DNA of 64,000 bases. It comes from Ensifer sp. BR816 (lineage in GTDB: Bacteria > Pseudomonadota > Alphaproteobacteria > Rhizobiales > Rhizobiaceae). The position numbers were made by a program, and so were the translations under genes. Position 1 is the stretch's first letter, and every line of letters begins with the position of its first letter. This document shows, in pieces, positions 48,405 through 57,611 of the stretch. The stretch is taken from positions 3,186,604 to 3,250,603 of the forward strand of contig NZ_KB905370.1 of the NCBI RefSeq assembly GCF_000378985.1, read 5' to 3'. Under the pieces are notes generated by a model. The model saw only the letters and a list, made by a program, of their open reading frames with translations, made no database searches and was not told where the DNA came from.

Positions 48405-49439
48405 TCAAACCGTGGTCATCCAGGTGTCGGCCACCGTGAAGCCCTCCGGATAGGGATCGGTCGGGTCCATGCCCATCTGGTAGAGACCGGTGATCCAGGC
48501 CTGACCGGCAATCGCCGGTATCACCGCGTCGTACGTCCCGACTTTCGTCAGTCCGTCGATTGTGCAGGTGAAGCGGCTGCCGGTGATCGACTCGTGAATG
48601 AGCGTTTCGCCGGGTTGGATAAGCCCTTTCTTATGCAACAGCGCCAGCCGCGCCGACGAGCCGGTGCCGCAGGGCGAGCGGTCGCAGCGCCCCGGCGAGA
48701 CGACGACGCAGTTCCTCGCGATAAGCCGGCCATTCTCCCGGCGAAGCGGTCCCATGAACTCGGTGTTGGTGATCCCCGGTATGCCCGGGTTCTCGGGATG
48801 CTCGACGGTGAGCTGCTCGGCGGCCGCGAATTTGAGCTTCTGGCCGATTTCGCAGAGCTCGCGGGCTTCCGAGGGATCGATCGAGATGCCGAGGTCGGCG
48901 GCGTCGACCATGGTGTAGGTCATGCCGCCATAGACGATGTCGACCCGAACGGTCCCGAGGCCTGCGACTTCGATCTTGGCGTCGACATGGTAGCAGAAGG
49001 CTGGCTGGTTCACGAGCCGGACGCTCGTCACCTTGCCGTCCCTGCATTCGCAGCGCACCCTGATCAGGCCTGCTGGAGACTCGAGCGTCAATTGAGTGAC
49101 CGGCTCCTGCATCGGCAGGATCCCGGTCTCGAGCAGCACCGTCGCCACGCACATCGTGTTCGAACCCGACATCGCCGGATACTCGGTCGTCTCCAGGATC
49201 ACATAGCCCATGTCGGCTTCGGGGTGACTGGAGGGGAGCACGATATTGGCATTGTGCCATACGGCGCCGCGCGGTTCGAACAGCACCATCTTGCGTATGT
49301 CGTCCATGTGGGTTTCGAGATGAACCCGCTTGTCGAACATGGTCTCGCCGGGAACCTGGCCGACGCCGCCGACAATCACCTTGCCGCTTTCGCCTTCTGC
49401 ATGGCAGTCGACCACCGAAAGGACCTTGCTGAAGCGCAT
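48405..49439 (-). CDS. Proline racemase superfamily enzyme, second paralogue
   Basis: A 344-residue enzyme, about one third identical by eye to the protein at 44588-45625. It also has Ser91 in place of the first Cys (AMSGSNTMC) and Cys257 in RSPCGTGSSA. Hydroxyproline 2-epimerase or trans-3-hydroxyproline dehydratase are the likely activities; two paralogues side by side suggest one of each. The ATG at 49439 has GGAGCTAGAG upstream; the ORF extension to 49526 is unsupported. It sits between the DapA-family gene and the oxidase gene in one operon. Confidence 0.85.
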   Translation of the reverse strand: MRFSKVLSVVDCHAEGESGKVIVGGVGQVPGETMFDKRVHLETHMDDIRKMVLFEPRGAVWHNANIVLPSSHPEADMGYVILETTEYPAMSGSNTMCVATVLLETGILPMQEPVTQLTLESPAGLIRVRCECRDGKVTSVRLVNQPAFCYHVDAKIEVAGLGTVRVDIVYGGMTYTMVDAADLGISIDPSEARELCEIGQKLKFAAAEQLTVEHPENPGIPGITNTEFMGPLRRENGRLIARNCVVVSPGRCDRSPCGTGSSARLALLHKKGLIQPGETLIHESITGSRFTCTIDGLTKVGTYDAVIPAIAGQAWITGLYQMGMDPTDPYPEGFTVADTWMTTV

Positions 49440-49526
49440 CTCTCTAGCTCCAAAGCCGCGGAAAAATTGTCGAGGCGCCGCCTCCCTGATTGTCGAACGG
49501 CCGGGAAGCGGCGCTTCGACTGGCAA

Positions 49527-50405
49527 TTACCAGTTCAGGATCGGCTCCATGGCGGCGCGGAACTCGGCCTTTTCATCGTCGGTCAGCGGCCCGAGCGGCG
49601 CACGGCAATTGCCGACGGGCAGGCCCTGAAGCTCGCAGCCATATTTGATCTTCTGCACGAACTTGCCGCTTTCGAGGATGTTCATCGCCCGGTAGAGCGT
49701 CTTCATCTGCGCCCGCGCCTTGTCGAGATCGCCCGAACGGAAGGTGCGGTCCAGGTCGCAGCAGGCCTTGGCCATGCAGTTCGACGGCCCGCAGATCCAG
49801 GAATCGGCACCCCAGAACATGAAATCGAGGGCGATGTCGTCGGAGCCGGACACCAGCTGGATGCGCCCCTCGTAGCGGCTGGCGATGTCGACCGCGCGCT
49901 GCAGCACGCCCGAGCTTTCCTTGATGCCTATGACGCGCGGATTGTCGGCGATATGGTCCATCAGCTCGAAGCTGATGTCCGAACCATCCTTGGCCGGATA
50001 GGAATAAAGCACCAGGTTCACATCCACGGCATCAAGCACTGTCTCATAGTGCCGGATCAGTTCGGCTTGCGTCGGCCGGGTGTAGAAGGGCGGGGCGAGC
50101 AGCACAGTGTCATAACCGATCTCCTTGGCGATCGCCGTCTGCTCGATGACTTCGCGGGTGGCGGGGGCATTGGTGCCGGCGATCAGGATTTCGCCCGGCT
50201 TGGCGAAGTCCTTGACGAATTGCAGCACGTCGCGGCGCTCTTCCGTGGACTGGCTGAAATACTCGCCGGTCGAGCCGTTGGGAACCCAGCCGGTAACACC
50301 GGCCTCGCGCAGATGGGCCAGCAGCTTTTCAAAGGCCTTGAAATCGACCCTGTTGTTCGCGTCGAACGGGGTGACGAGGGCGGGCATGACGCCAGACAGT
50401 TTCAT
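49527..50405 (-). CDS. DapA-family lyase/deaminase
   Basis: A 292-residue class I aldolase-fold enzyme: Schiff-base Lys162 (VIGIKESSG), Tyr134 (LVLYSYP) and the GSTGE loop (44-48). In hydroxyproline catabolism a DapA-family protein deaminates and dehydrates pyrroline-4-hydroxy-2-carboxylate to 2-oxoglutarate semialdehyde; the neighbours (racemase-type, oxidase, aldehyde dehydrogenase) fit this. True dihydrodipicolinate synthase is less likely in this setting. The start has AAAGGAGA upstream. Confidence 0.87.
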   Translation of the reverse strand: MKLSGVMPALVTPFDANNRVDFKAFEKLLAHLREAGVTGWVPNGSTGEYFSQSTEERRDVLQFVKDFAKPGEILIAGTNAPATREVIEQTAIAKEIGYDTVLLAPPFYTRPTQAELIRHYETVLDAVDVNLVLYSYPAKDGSDISFELMDHIADNPRVIGIKESSGVLQRAVDIASRYEGRIQLVSGSDDIALDFMFWGADSWICGPSNCMAKACCDLDRTFRSGDLDKARAQMKTLYRAMNILESGKFVQKIKYGCELQGLPVGNCRAPLGPLTDDEKAEFRAAMEPILNW

Positions 50406-50433
50406 CGGATGTCTCCTTTCGAAAGAGTTCGGT

Positions 50434-51099
50434 TCAGATCGCCAGCTTGGCGAGCACGCGCCGCTCGACGAGCGTGACGGCACGGGTAAGCGGGAAGGCG
50501 ATGACGAAGTAGATGAGAGCGACGACCGTCAGTACCTCGATCGGCCGCGCCGTATTGTTGGAAATGTTCTGGCCAACGAACATCAGATCGGCCATGCCGA
50601 CGGCGGAAACGAGCGCGCTTTCCTTGAACAGGCTGACGCAGTTCGAAAGCAGCGTCGGGATGGCGCGCAGCACCGCCTGCGGCAGGACGACGTTGGTCAC
50701 CTGGACGCGGCGCGGCAGGCCGAGTGCGACGCAGGCGTCGAACTGTTCCGGACCGATCGATTTCAGCGATGCCCGAAAGGTCTCGCTGGTGATCGCGCCC
50801 ATGTAGAGGGTGAGCGCGATCACGCCTGAGGTGAGGTTGGAGAGCTCGACGCCGAGGATCAGCGGCAGGCAGAAGAAGATCCAGAAGAGCTGGACGAGCA
50901 CCGGCGTGCCGCGGAAGAACTCAACGTAGACGCTGGAGACGGCGCGCAGAATGGTGCTGCGCGATGTGCGGGCGAGGCCGATGAAGAAGCCGAGACTGCA
51001 GCCGAGAACGATGCAGATCAGCGTCAGCTTGATGGTCATCCAGAGGCCGACAAGCAGCGCTTCCTGGAAACGAAGGATGATGGAAAAGTCGAGGGCCAT
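50434..51099 (-). CDS. Polar amino acid ABC transporter permease
   Basis: A 221-residue HisMQ/GlnP-type permease with five hydrophobic segments and the EAA loop (FDACVALGLPRRVQVTNVVLP). The FFRGTPVLVQL motif is the family mark. It pairs with the next permease. Last gene of the transporter block and followed by the DapA-family gene after 28 bp. Confidence 0.92.
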   Translation of the reverse strand: MALDFSIILRFQEALLVGLWMTIKLTLICIVLGCSLGFFIGLARTSRSTILRAVSSVYVEFFRGTPVLVQLFWIFFCLPLILGVELSNLTSGVIALTLYMGAITSETFRASLKSIGPEQFDACVALGLPRRVQVTNVVLPQAVLRAIPTLLSNCVSLFKESALVSAVGMADLMFVGQNISNNTARPIEVLTVVALIYFVIAFPLTRAVTLVERRVLAKLAI

Positions 51100-51110
51100 G
51101 GGTGTTCTCC

Positions 51111-51773
51111 TCAGCTCATCATCAGCTGGCGGCGGCGTTCGAGATAGCCGACAATCTGCGAGACGGGGAACGAGACGGCGAAGTAGACCAGAGCGACGAT
51201 GGTGAAGGTCTCGATCGGCCTGTACGTCTCCGTCGCCAGCGTCTTCGCCTGGTACATGAGGTCCTGGACGGCGACGATCGCGACCAGCGCGGTCTGCTGG
51301 AAGATGCCGATGCCGTTGGTGAGCAGGACCGGGATCGACGCCCGCACGGCGGTCGGCAGGACGATATAGAGGGTACGCTGCAGCGGGTTGAGACCGAGCG
51401 CGATGCCGGCATCGAGCTGCTCGCGCGGAACCGCCTGGATCGCGGCGCGATAGGCCTCGGCATTGAAGGCCATCAGGTTGAGGCCGAGCGCCAGGATGCC
51501 CATCGTCATCGAGCCGAGGAAGACGTTGAACAGCATCGGCACGCAGTAGAAGAACCAGACGATCTGGACGATCGCCGGGGTGCAGCGGAAGAATTCGACG
51601 AAGAGCATCGCCGGCAGCCGCACCGGCGCGAAGCGGCTCATGATGAGGAGCGCCAGCGGAAAGCCGAGCACGACGCCGATGATATTGGCGGCGACCGTCA
51701 GCTCAAGCGTGACGATCAGCCCTTCCCAGAGCGGCCCGAAAGAGACGGACTGGAAGTCGAAGGAGTAACCCAT
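51111..51773 (-). CDS. Polar amino acid ABC transporter permease
   Basis: A 220-residue HisMQ-type permease with FFRCTPAIVQIVWF and the EAA loop LDAGIALGLNPLQRTLYIVLP. It forms a heterodimer channel with the permease 11 bp downstream and is driven by the adjacent ATPase. Start GGGCGAG at 51774-51780 upstream. Confidence 0.92.
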   Translation of the reverse strand: MGYSFDFQSVSFGPLWEGLIVTLELTVAANIIGVVLGFPLALLIMSRFAPVRLPAMLFVEFFRCTPAIVQIVWFFYCVPMLFNVFLGSMTMGILALGLNLMAFNAEAYRAAIQAVPREQLDAGIALGLNPLQRTLYIVLPTAVRASIPVLLTNGIGIFQQTALVAIVAVQDLMYQAKTLATETYRPIETFTIVALVYFAVSFPVSQIVGYLERRRQLMMS

Positions 51774-51782
51774 CTCGCCCTC

Positions 51783-52562
51783 CTAGTGCCGGATATGGAA
51801 GACGCGGTCGATGAAGTCGCGGGTGCGCTCTTCCTTGGGCGAACCGAGCACCTGTTCCGGCGGGCCGTCCTCGACGACCACACCGCCGGCGCAGAAGATG
51901 ACGCGGGAGGCGATGTTCTTCGCAAACCACATATCGTGGGTGACGATCATCATCGGCATGTCCTGGGCGGCAAGCTGCAGGATGACCTGCTCGACTTCGG
52001 CGACGAGTTCGGGATCGAGCGCCGAGGTCACCTCGTCGAACAGCATCAGCTTCGGATCGAGCATCAGGGCGCGGGCGATTGCGACCCGCTGCTTCTGGCC
52101 GCCGGAGAGCTGCGCCGGATAGGCATTGGCCTTGGCGCCGAGGCCGAAGCGCTCCAGCAGCGCCTGGGCGCGCTTGGTGGCGCTCGCCTTGGCTTCACCC
52201 CGGACCTTGCAGGGCGCGAGGATCAGATTCTGAATGACGGAGAGATGCGGGAACAGCGTGTAGTGCTGGAACACCATGCCGATCGAGCGCCGCACCTCGG
52301 TGTCGATCTCAGTTTTCCTGTCGGCGCCCTCGGAGGAGATATAGGGCTTGCCGCCAAAGCTGATCGAGCCGCTGTCGATCTTCTCTAGCCCCATCATGAC
52401 GCGCAGCAGCGTGCTCTTGCCGCCGCCGCTCGGGCCGATGACGACGACCCGTTCGCCGGGCTTCATCTCGATGTCGAGGCCCTTGAGCACCTGGATATGC
52501 GGGCCGTAACTCTTGTGGAGGGACTGGATTTTGACAAGGGGAGCACTGAAGGACATGGTCAT
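51783..52562 (-). CDS. Polar amino acid ABC transporter ATPase
   Basis: A 259-residue GlnQ/HisP-type ATPase: Walker A GPSGGGKST, Q-loop MVFQHYTLFPHL, signature LSGGQKQR, Walker B LMLFDEVTSALDP, switch His in VTHDM. The start at 52562 has GAGG upstream; 52556 is an alternative. It lies in order after the binding protein and a stable hairpin. Confidence 0.94.
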   Translation of the reverse strand: MTMSFSAPLVKIQSLHKSYGPHIQVLKGLDIEMKPGERVVVIGPSGGGKSTLLRVMMGLEKIDSGSISFGGKPYISSEGADRKTEIDTEVRRSIGMVFQHYTLFPHLSVIQNLILAPCKVRGEAKASATKRAQALLERFGLGAKANAYPAQLSGGQKQRVAIARALMLDPKLMLFDEVTSALDPELVAEVEQVILQLAAQDMPMMIVTHDMWFAKNIASRVIFCAGGVVVEDGPPEQVLGSPKEERTRDFIDRVFHIRH

Positions 52563-52597
52563 CGCCGACCTCGCTGGTCAAAAGAAGGGATGAGAGT

Positions 52598-52627
52598 GGC
52601 CGGGCTGGCGCATGGCCGCGCCCGGCC
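52598..52627 (-). terminator. Hairpin between binding protein and ATPase genes
   Basis: An 8-bp GC stem (52598-52605 with 52620-52627) and a 14-nt loop lie in the gap after the binding-protein gene. Such stems commonly protect or attenuate the transcript so that the binding protein is made in excess. Confidence 0.5.
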
Positions 52628-52641
52628 CCTTCCCAGTTTCG

Positions 52642-53475
52642 TTACTGGGCGCTCTTCAGCACCTCATCGACGGCCTTGCGGATCAGCTCGTCTACGTGAC
52701 CGGTCGCGACCTTTTCCTCGAGGAAGATGTTCACAACCTCGACGTCGGCAGCGGACAGCTGATGCGGCAGGCCGAAGGCGACGCCCTGCTTCGCCAGCGC
52801 CGGCGTCGGGTTCAGGGCGACCGCCCAATCGGGGTTCGACTGGGTGAAGAGCTGGTTGGTGTCCGAGGCATCGACGAGGATGTCGGCACGGCGTGACACG
52901 ACGGCGAGGCGCGTTTCATCGTTACCCGGCAGCCGCAGGATCGTCGCGTTCTTGACCGCGGCGGTGATCGCCTTGTCCTGGGCGGTGCCCGACATGACTG
53001 CCAGCGTCACGTCGGCCTTGTCGATATCGGCAACCGAGGCTGCTCCGGCCGGGATCTTCGGGTTCTCCTTGTTGTAGGCGAGCGAGATCTGGTACTCCAT
53101 GGCGGGAACGGAGAACTGCACGGCCATGGCACGCGCCGGCGTCCTGTTCAGCGCCAGCGAAAGGTCCCATTTCCCCGCCTGCAGGCCGGCGACGATATTG
53201 TCCCAGGTGGTGTCGACGAATTCCGGCTTGACCTTCAGCGTCTCGGCGAATTCGCGGCAGAGATCGGCGAAGAAGCCGGAATATTCGCCGCTCGCCGGAT
53301 CGCGCATGACATAGGGCGGAGCAACAGCCGCGCCGCAACGAAGGACGCCCGCCTTCTGCACACCCTGCCAATAACCTTCGGCGGTCTGGGCGGATGCGGC
53401 GGTGGTTGAAAGTCCAGCGATCAGGGCAAGCGCAGGCATCGCCCGCATTGCGGACGCAAGCATCTTCGAAAGCAT
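52642..53475 (-). CDS. Polar amino acid ABC transporter binding protein
   Basis: A 277-residue periplasmic binding protein of the SBP_bac_3 family. Signal peptide residues 1-30 (cleavage after ASA-Q), then GVLRCGAAVAPPYVMRD and SGEYSGFFADLCREFAE, the standard ligand-lobe start. The start at 53475 has AGAGGAAA. It is the first gene of the long leftward operon, directly opposite the GntR gene and its operators. The ligand is inferred to be a hydroxyproline or related imino acid from the catabolic genes. Confidence 0.9.
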   Translation of the reverse strand: MLSKMLASAMRAMPALALIAGLSTTAASAQTAEGYWQGVQKAGVLRCGAAVAPPYVMRDPASGEYSGFFADLCREFAETLKVKPEFVDTTWDNIVAGLQAGKWDLSLALNRTPARAMAVQFSVPAMEYQISLAYNKENPKIPAGAASVADIDKADVTLAVMSGTAQDKAITAAVKNATILRLPGNDETRLAVVSRRADILVDASDTNQLFTQSNPDWAVALNPTPALAKQGVAFGLPHQLSAADVEVVNIFLEEKVATGHVDELIRKAVDEVLKSAQ

Positions 53476-53557
53476 CTTCAATTTCCTCTGTTTGATGTGC
53501 GCGGTGCGCGGTTCCACCCGTCGGCTATCGCCGATCTTGCTCTTCTTGTGTCGTCTA

Positions 53558-53595
53558 CGTGTCGACACGATATTTATGTCGGCAACGTGTCGACA
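53558..53595. promoter_or_regulatory. GntR-type operator pair
   Basis: Two perfect TGTCGACA palindromes at 53560-53567 (extended to a 12-bp palindrome, 53558-53569) and 53588-53595, centres 28 bp apart, with a one-mismatch copy TGTCGGCA at 53577-53584. They lie between the divergent transporter/catabolic operon and the GntR gene. Palindromes of this kind are typical FCD-class GntR sites. Confidence 0.7.
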
Positions 53596-53672
53596 TTGTC
53601 AAGCGGAGAATTTACATTGTCTCGACGGGGCTCTTCTGGCCTTATGCGTCCAAATGACGGAAAGGGACGTAA

Positions 53673-54392
53673 GTGTCTGACGAAACTGAAACCAAGCGCG
53701 CCAAGGGGTCAGGCTGGAAAAATGTCTATGAGACGCTCCGAAACGAGATCCTGGCGCTGACGCTCGCTCCCGGTCAGCTTCTTGACGAGAACACGCTGGC
53801 CGAACGGTTCGACATGTCCCGCTCGCCGGTGCGCGAGGCCCTGATCCGGCTCGCCGGCGAGGATCTGGTCGTCACGCTTGCGAACCGCAGCACGATCGTC
53901 GCGCCGATCGAAGTCGCGACCTTTCCGAAATATGTCGAGGCGCTCGACATCGCGCAGCGCATGAACACCCGGCTCGCCGCGGAACTGCGGACCGAGATGG
54001 ACCTCAAGACCATCGCCAGGCGGCAGAAGGAATTCGAAGCGGCGGTCAAGACCGGCAATCACCTCGAGATGTCGGAGGCGAACAAGCAGTTCCACATGGC
54101 GATCGCCCATGCCGGCCGGAATCCCTATCTGGCATCCTTCTACGAACGGCTGCTCAACCAGGGCCAGCGCATGCTGCATCTCCACTTCGAATATCTGGAG
54201 CGGACCCACGAAGGCTATCTTCTGACCGACGAGCACAACCAGATGCTCGAAGCGATCCGGGCGAAGAATGTCGATCTTGCCGACGAACTGGCCCACGCCC
54301 ATACGCGCCAGTTCCAGCAGAACTTCATCAATTTCATGCGCGAGAACTACACGACGGACGTCTCGCTCGGACGACGGAAGGCAGCGGAATAA
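53673..54392 (+). CDS. GntR-family regulator, FCD class
   Basis: A 239-residue regulator: winged helix (residues 17-80, LAERFDMSRSPVREALIRLAGEDLV) and helical FCD effector domain (about 90-225) with metal-binding His/Asp pattern. Start is GTG at 53673, with AAGGGAC upstream; no ATG is available nearby. It is divergent from the transport/catabolic operon and probably represses it until the substrate is present, like HypR in S. meliloti. Its stop overlaps the ProC-like start (TAATG). Confidence 0.9.
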   Translation: MSDETETKRAKGSGWKNVYETLRNEILALTLAPGQLLDENTLAERFDMSRSPVREALIRLAGEDLVVTLANRSTIVAPIEVATFPKYVEALDIAQRMNTRLAAELRTEMDLKTIARRQKEFEAAVKTGNHLEMSEANKQFHMAIAHAGRNPYLASFYERLLNQGQRMLHLHFEYLERTHEGYLLTDEHNQMLEAIRAKNVDLADELAHAHTRQFQQNFINFMRENYTTDVSLGRRKAAE

Positions 54393-55159
54393 TGCGTATC
54401 GGTTTTGTCGGCACAGGGACGATCACAGAGGCGATGGTGACCGGCATCGTCGGCTCGAGCCTCGATGTCACGGACATCGTCGTCTCACCGCGGAATGCTG
54501 AAATCGCGACCCGGCTCGCGCGCCGGTTCCCACCAGTGCGGATCGCCAAGGACAATCAGGACGTCGTCGATGCGTCAGACGTCCTGTTTCTCGCCGTCCG
54601 GCCTCAGATCGCAAAAGAGGTGATCGGCGGCCTCGCATTCCGCAGCGGCCAGAGGGTCGTCAGCGTCATCGCGGCGACCGATCGTGCGAAGCTCCTCAAC
54701 TGGATCAAGGAGGACGTGGACCTCACCCAGGCAATCCCCCTGCCCTTCGTCGCCGGGCGCGAAGGCGTGACCGCACTCTACCCGCCGCACCCAGAGATCG
54801 CCGCCATCTTCGCCGCCCTCGGCAGCACCGTCGAATGCGAGACGAAGGAGGAATACGACCTGCTCGCCGCCGCAAGCGCCCTGATGGGAACCTATTTCGG
54901 CATCCTCGACCGATCGACCGACTGGCTGGTCGAGAAGGGCCTCGCGAGGGAGAAAGCGCGTGCCTACCTGGCGCCGCTCTTCGCAAGTCTGGCGCAAACG
55001 GCGGTCAAGGCCGAGGCGACGCCCCTCGATACCCTAAGGCGCGAGTTTTCGACGCCTGGCGGCTTGAACGAGCAGGTCTTCGAGGATTTTGACCGCAATG
55101 GTGGAAGCCGAGCGTTGGCAGGCGCCCTCGAACGCGTATTGCACCGAGTTCGAGGCTAA
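54392..55159 (+). CDS. Pyrroline-5-carboxylate reductase family protein (ProC-like)
   Basis: A 255-residue NAD(P)H-dependent reductase: N-terminal GTGTITEAM Rossmann motif, VFLAVRPQIAKEV, and the C-terminal dimerisation half with STPGGLNEQ (family TSPGGTT-like). It overlaps the GntR stop by one base, so it is translationally coupled. Given the cluster, it may reduce pyrroline-2-carboxylate made by a trans-3-hydroxyproline dehydratase, or pyrroline-5-carboxylate; the sequence does not decide. The housekeeping proC would be elsewhere. Confidence 0.85.
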   Translation: MRIGFVGTGTITEAMVTGIVGSSLDVTDIVVSPRNAEIATRLARRFPPVRIAKDNQDVVDASDVLFLAVRPQIAKEVIGGLAFRSGQRVVSVIAATDRAKLLNWIKEDVDLTQAIPLPFVAGREGVTALYPPHPEIAAIFAALGSTVECETKEEYDLLAAASALMGTYFGILDRSTDWLVEKGLAREKARAYLAPLFASLAQTAVKAEATPLDTLRREFSTPGGLNEQVFEDFDRNGGSRALAGALERVLHRVRG

Positions 55160-55220
55160 GAACTATATCTGCCCTTCGTCTTTCCGGGCCGGAGGATTGG
55201 TTCTTGTGAACCGCGCCCTG

Positions 55221-56264
55221 CTATTCCTCGCGAAACAGCTTCCACTTGGTGGGTCGGAACGCAATGCGGGTGTGGTCTGTCGAGGAGGCACGCTCGGGCG
55301 GCAACTCGATCTCGATCGAAGGCTGTGGCTTGCCGAGATCCAATTCCAGGTGCCGCGTGCCTGCGACACGGCGGCTTGCCGTGACGCGGCCGGCGAGACA
55401 GCCACTGGAACCATCGATGAGCTCGACGTCTTGCGGTCGGAAGTAGAGGGCTGCCGGTCCATCCGGTTGGTTTGCGGCACTAAGGCCGACCGGCCGATCT
55501 TCGAACCAGATCTCGCCGCGCGAAATGGTGACGTTCAGGCAGTTGGATTGGCCGATGAACCCGTAGACGAAGGGCGAGACCGGATGATCGTAGATCTCGT
55601 CCGGCGTGCCGACCTGCTCGATCGCACCCATGTTCATCACGACGACCCGATCGGCAAGCTCGAGCGCCTCCTCCTGGTCGTGGGTAACGAAAACCGTGGT
55701 GTGCCCGGTCCGATCGTGGATCTCGCGCAGCCACCGACGGAGTTCCTTGCGCACCTGCGCGTCGAGTGCGCCGAAGGGCTCGTCGAGGAGCAAAACGTTG
55801 GGCTTGACTGCCATGGCGCGGGCAAGCGCCACGCGCTGGCGCTGGCCGCCTGAAAGTTGGGCCGGATAGCGGCTTTCGAGCCCCGCGAGTTGCACCAGTT
55901 CGATGAGGTCGAGCGCCCGGCGGCGGATCTCGTCTGCCGGCGGCCGCTTGTTGCCGGGCCGAACCCTCAAACCAAAGGAGACATTGTCGAGCACGGTCAT
56001 ATGCCGGAAAAGGGCGTAGTGCTGGAAGACGAAGCCGATGTTTCGTTCCTGCACTGATTTCTTCGAGGCGTCCTCGGCATCGAAGAAGACCATGCCTTCG
56101 GTCGGGCTTTCAAGCCCGGCAATGAGCCGGAGCAGCGTCGTCTTGCCCGAGCCGGAGGGGCCGAGCAGTGCGATCAGTTCGCCAGAGCGGATATTGAGGT
56201 TCACGTCGACGAGCGCCGGAAACCTGCCGAATTCCTTGCGTAGGTTCTGGACACGGACTTCCAT
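55221..56264 (-). CDS. cysA: Sulfate/thiosulfate ABC transporter ATPase
   Basis: A 347-residue ATPase of the CysA type: Walker [11 protein letters not shown]-loop [12 protein letters not shown], signature LSGGQRQR, Walker [13 protein letters not shown], switch VTHDQEEA, and a C-terminal TOBE-like domain (about 235-345). The start at 56264 has AAAGGACC upstream. It is convergent with the ProC-like gene. It directly follows the binding-protein gene; the permease genes cysT and cysW that normally lie between are absent. Confidence 0.92.
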   Translation of the reverse strand: MEVRVQNLRKEFGRFPALVDVNLNIRSGELIALLGPSGSGKTTLLRLIAGLESPTEGMVFFDAEDASKKSVQERNIGFVFQHYALFRHMTVLDNVSFGLRVRPGNKRPPADEIRRRALDLIELVQLAGLESRYPAQLSGGQRQRVALARAMAVKPNVLLLDEPFGALDAQVRKELRRWLREIHDRTGHTTVFVTHDQEEALELADRVVVMNMGAIEQVGTPDEIYDHPVSPFVYGFIGQSNCLNVTISRGEIWFEDRPVGLSAANQPDGPAALYFRPQDVELIDGSSGCLAGRVTASRRVAGTRHLELDLGKPQPSIEIELPPERASSTDHTRIAFRPTKWKLFREE

Positions 56265-56328
56265 CGATGTCTGGTCCTTTTCGATGCCTGCGGCCAGCGA
56301 AGTTCTACGCTCCGCGGCCGAGGGAATC

Positions 56329-57354
56329 CTATCGTCCTGGCATATAGATCTGGTCGAAAATCCCGCCATCGGCGAAGAATTTCGGCTGAGCTTCCTTCCA
56401 ACCGCCGAATTCGTCAATCGTGACCAGCTTGAGTTCGGCGAAGCGGGCGACGTCCTTCGGGTCGGCAAGCTCCGGCTTGAACGGCCGGTAGTAGTGCTTG
56501 GCGGCGATCTTCTGCCCGGCGTCGCTGTAGAGATAGGCGAGATAGGCTTCGGCCACATTGCGCGTACCCTTCGCGTCGACATTGCCGTCGACGAGCGCCA
56601 CCGGCGGTTCCGCCTTGATCGAAATCGACGGCGTGACGATCTCGAAATTGTCGGGGCCGATTTCTTCCAGCGCGAGATAGGCTTCGTTCTCCCAGGCGAG
56701 CAGCACGTCGCCGAGGCCGCGCTGGACGAAGGTCGTCATCGCTCCCCAGGCACCGGTATCGAGAACGAGAACATGCTCGAAGAGCCGCGCCACATATTGC
56801 TGCGCCTTGGCATCGTCACCGCCATTGGCGGCGCGGGCCCAGGCCCAGGCGGCGAGGAAGTTCCAGCGGGCGCCGCCCGAGGTCTTCGGGTTCGGCGTGA
56901 CGACCTGGATGCCGTCCTTGGTCAGGTCGCCCCAATCCTTGATGCCTTTCGGGTTGCCCTTGCGGACCAGGAAGACGATCGTCGACATATGAGGAGAGCT
57001 GTTGTTCTCCAGGCGGGACTTCCAGTCGGCCGGGATCTTGCCGGTAGCCTTGGCGATTGCGTCGATATCGGCCTCGAGCGCCAGCGTGACCACATCGGCC
57101 TCCAGCCCGTCGATCACCAATCGGGCCTGCTTGCCCGAGCCGCCATGCGAGGTGTGGATCGTCACGGTCTCGCCCGTGTCCGCCTGCCATTTTTCGGCGA
57201 AGGCGGCGTTGAATTCCTTGTAGAGTTTGCGCGTCGAGTCATAGGACACGTTCAGGATCGTCGTGTCGGCGAGTGCGAGACCAATAGCGCCAAGCTGCAA
57301 GACGCCGACCACGAGGGCTCGTTTTGCGACACCGGCAAGTCTATCCGCTCCCAT
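56329..57354 (-). CDS. sbp: Sulfate-binding periplasmic protein
   Basis: A 341-residue periplasmic binding protein of the Sbp/CysP family. Signal peptide residues 1-28 (cleavage near ALA-DTT), then [35 protein letters not shown] and [19 protein letters not shown], which carry the sulfate-binding Ser/Gly residues. The ATG at 57354 has GGAGG five bases upstream; the ATG at 57366 would contain that site. Only 64 bp separate it from cysA. Confidence 0.94.
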   Translation of the reverse strand: MGADRLAGVAKRALVVGVLQLGAIGLALADTTILNVSYDSTRKLYKEFNAAFAEKWQADTGETVTIHTSHGGSGKQARLVIDGLEADVVTLALEADIDAIAKATGKIPADWKSRLENNSSPHMSTIVFLVRKGNPKGIKDWGDLTKDGIQVVTPNPKTSGGARWNFLAAWAWARAANGGDDAKAQQYVARLFEHVLVLDTGAWGAMTTFVQRGLGDVLLAWENEAYLALEEIGPDNFEIVTPSISIKAEPPVALVDGNVDAKGTRNVAEAYLAYLYSDAGQKIAAKHYYRPFKPELADPKDVARFAELKLVTIDEFGGWKEAQPKFFADGGIFDQIYMPGR

Positions 57355-57611
57355 CTCCACCTCCATGCCCAGCCCGAAGAAACTATCCCGCGGATGCTAC
57401 GAGGGAAAGCCGGGATCGGCGACGCTTTGCGGCGCGCGTGCTCCCTGTCCAAGGTCGATAATCATCGACTTGCCGCCTTGGTTCCATGCGGCGGCGTGCC
57501 AGTTCGCCAGATGCCGATCGCGGACACCCGATGATTTTGGGCATCCGACGATATGGGGAGTGCCACCGATCGCGCTAGACTAAACGTCGAACTGCGGTGC
57601 CTGGTGCCCGG

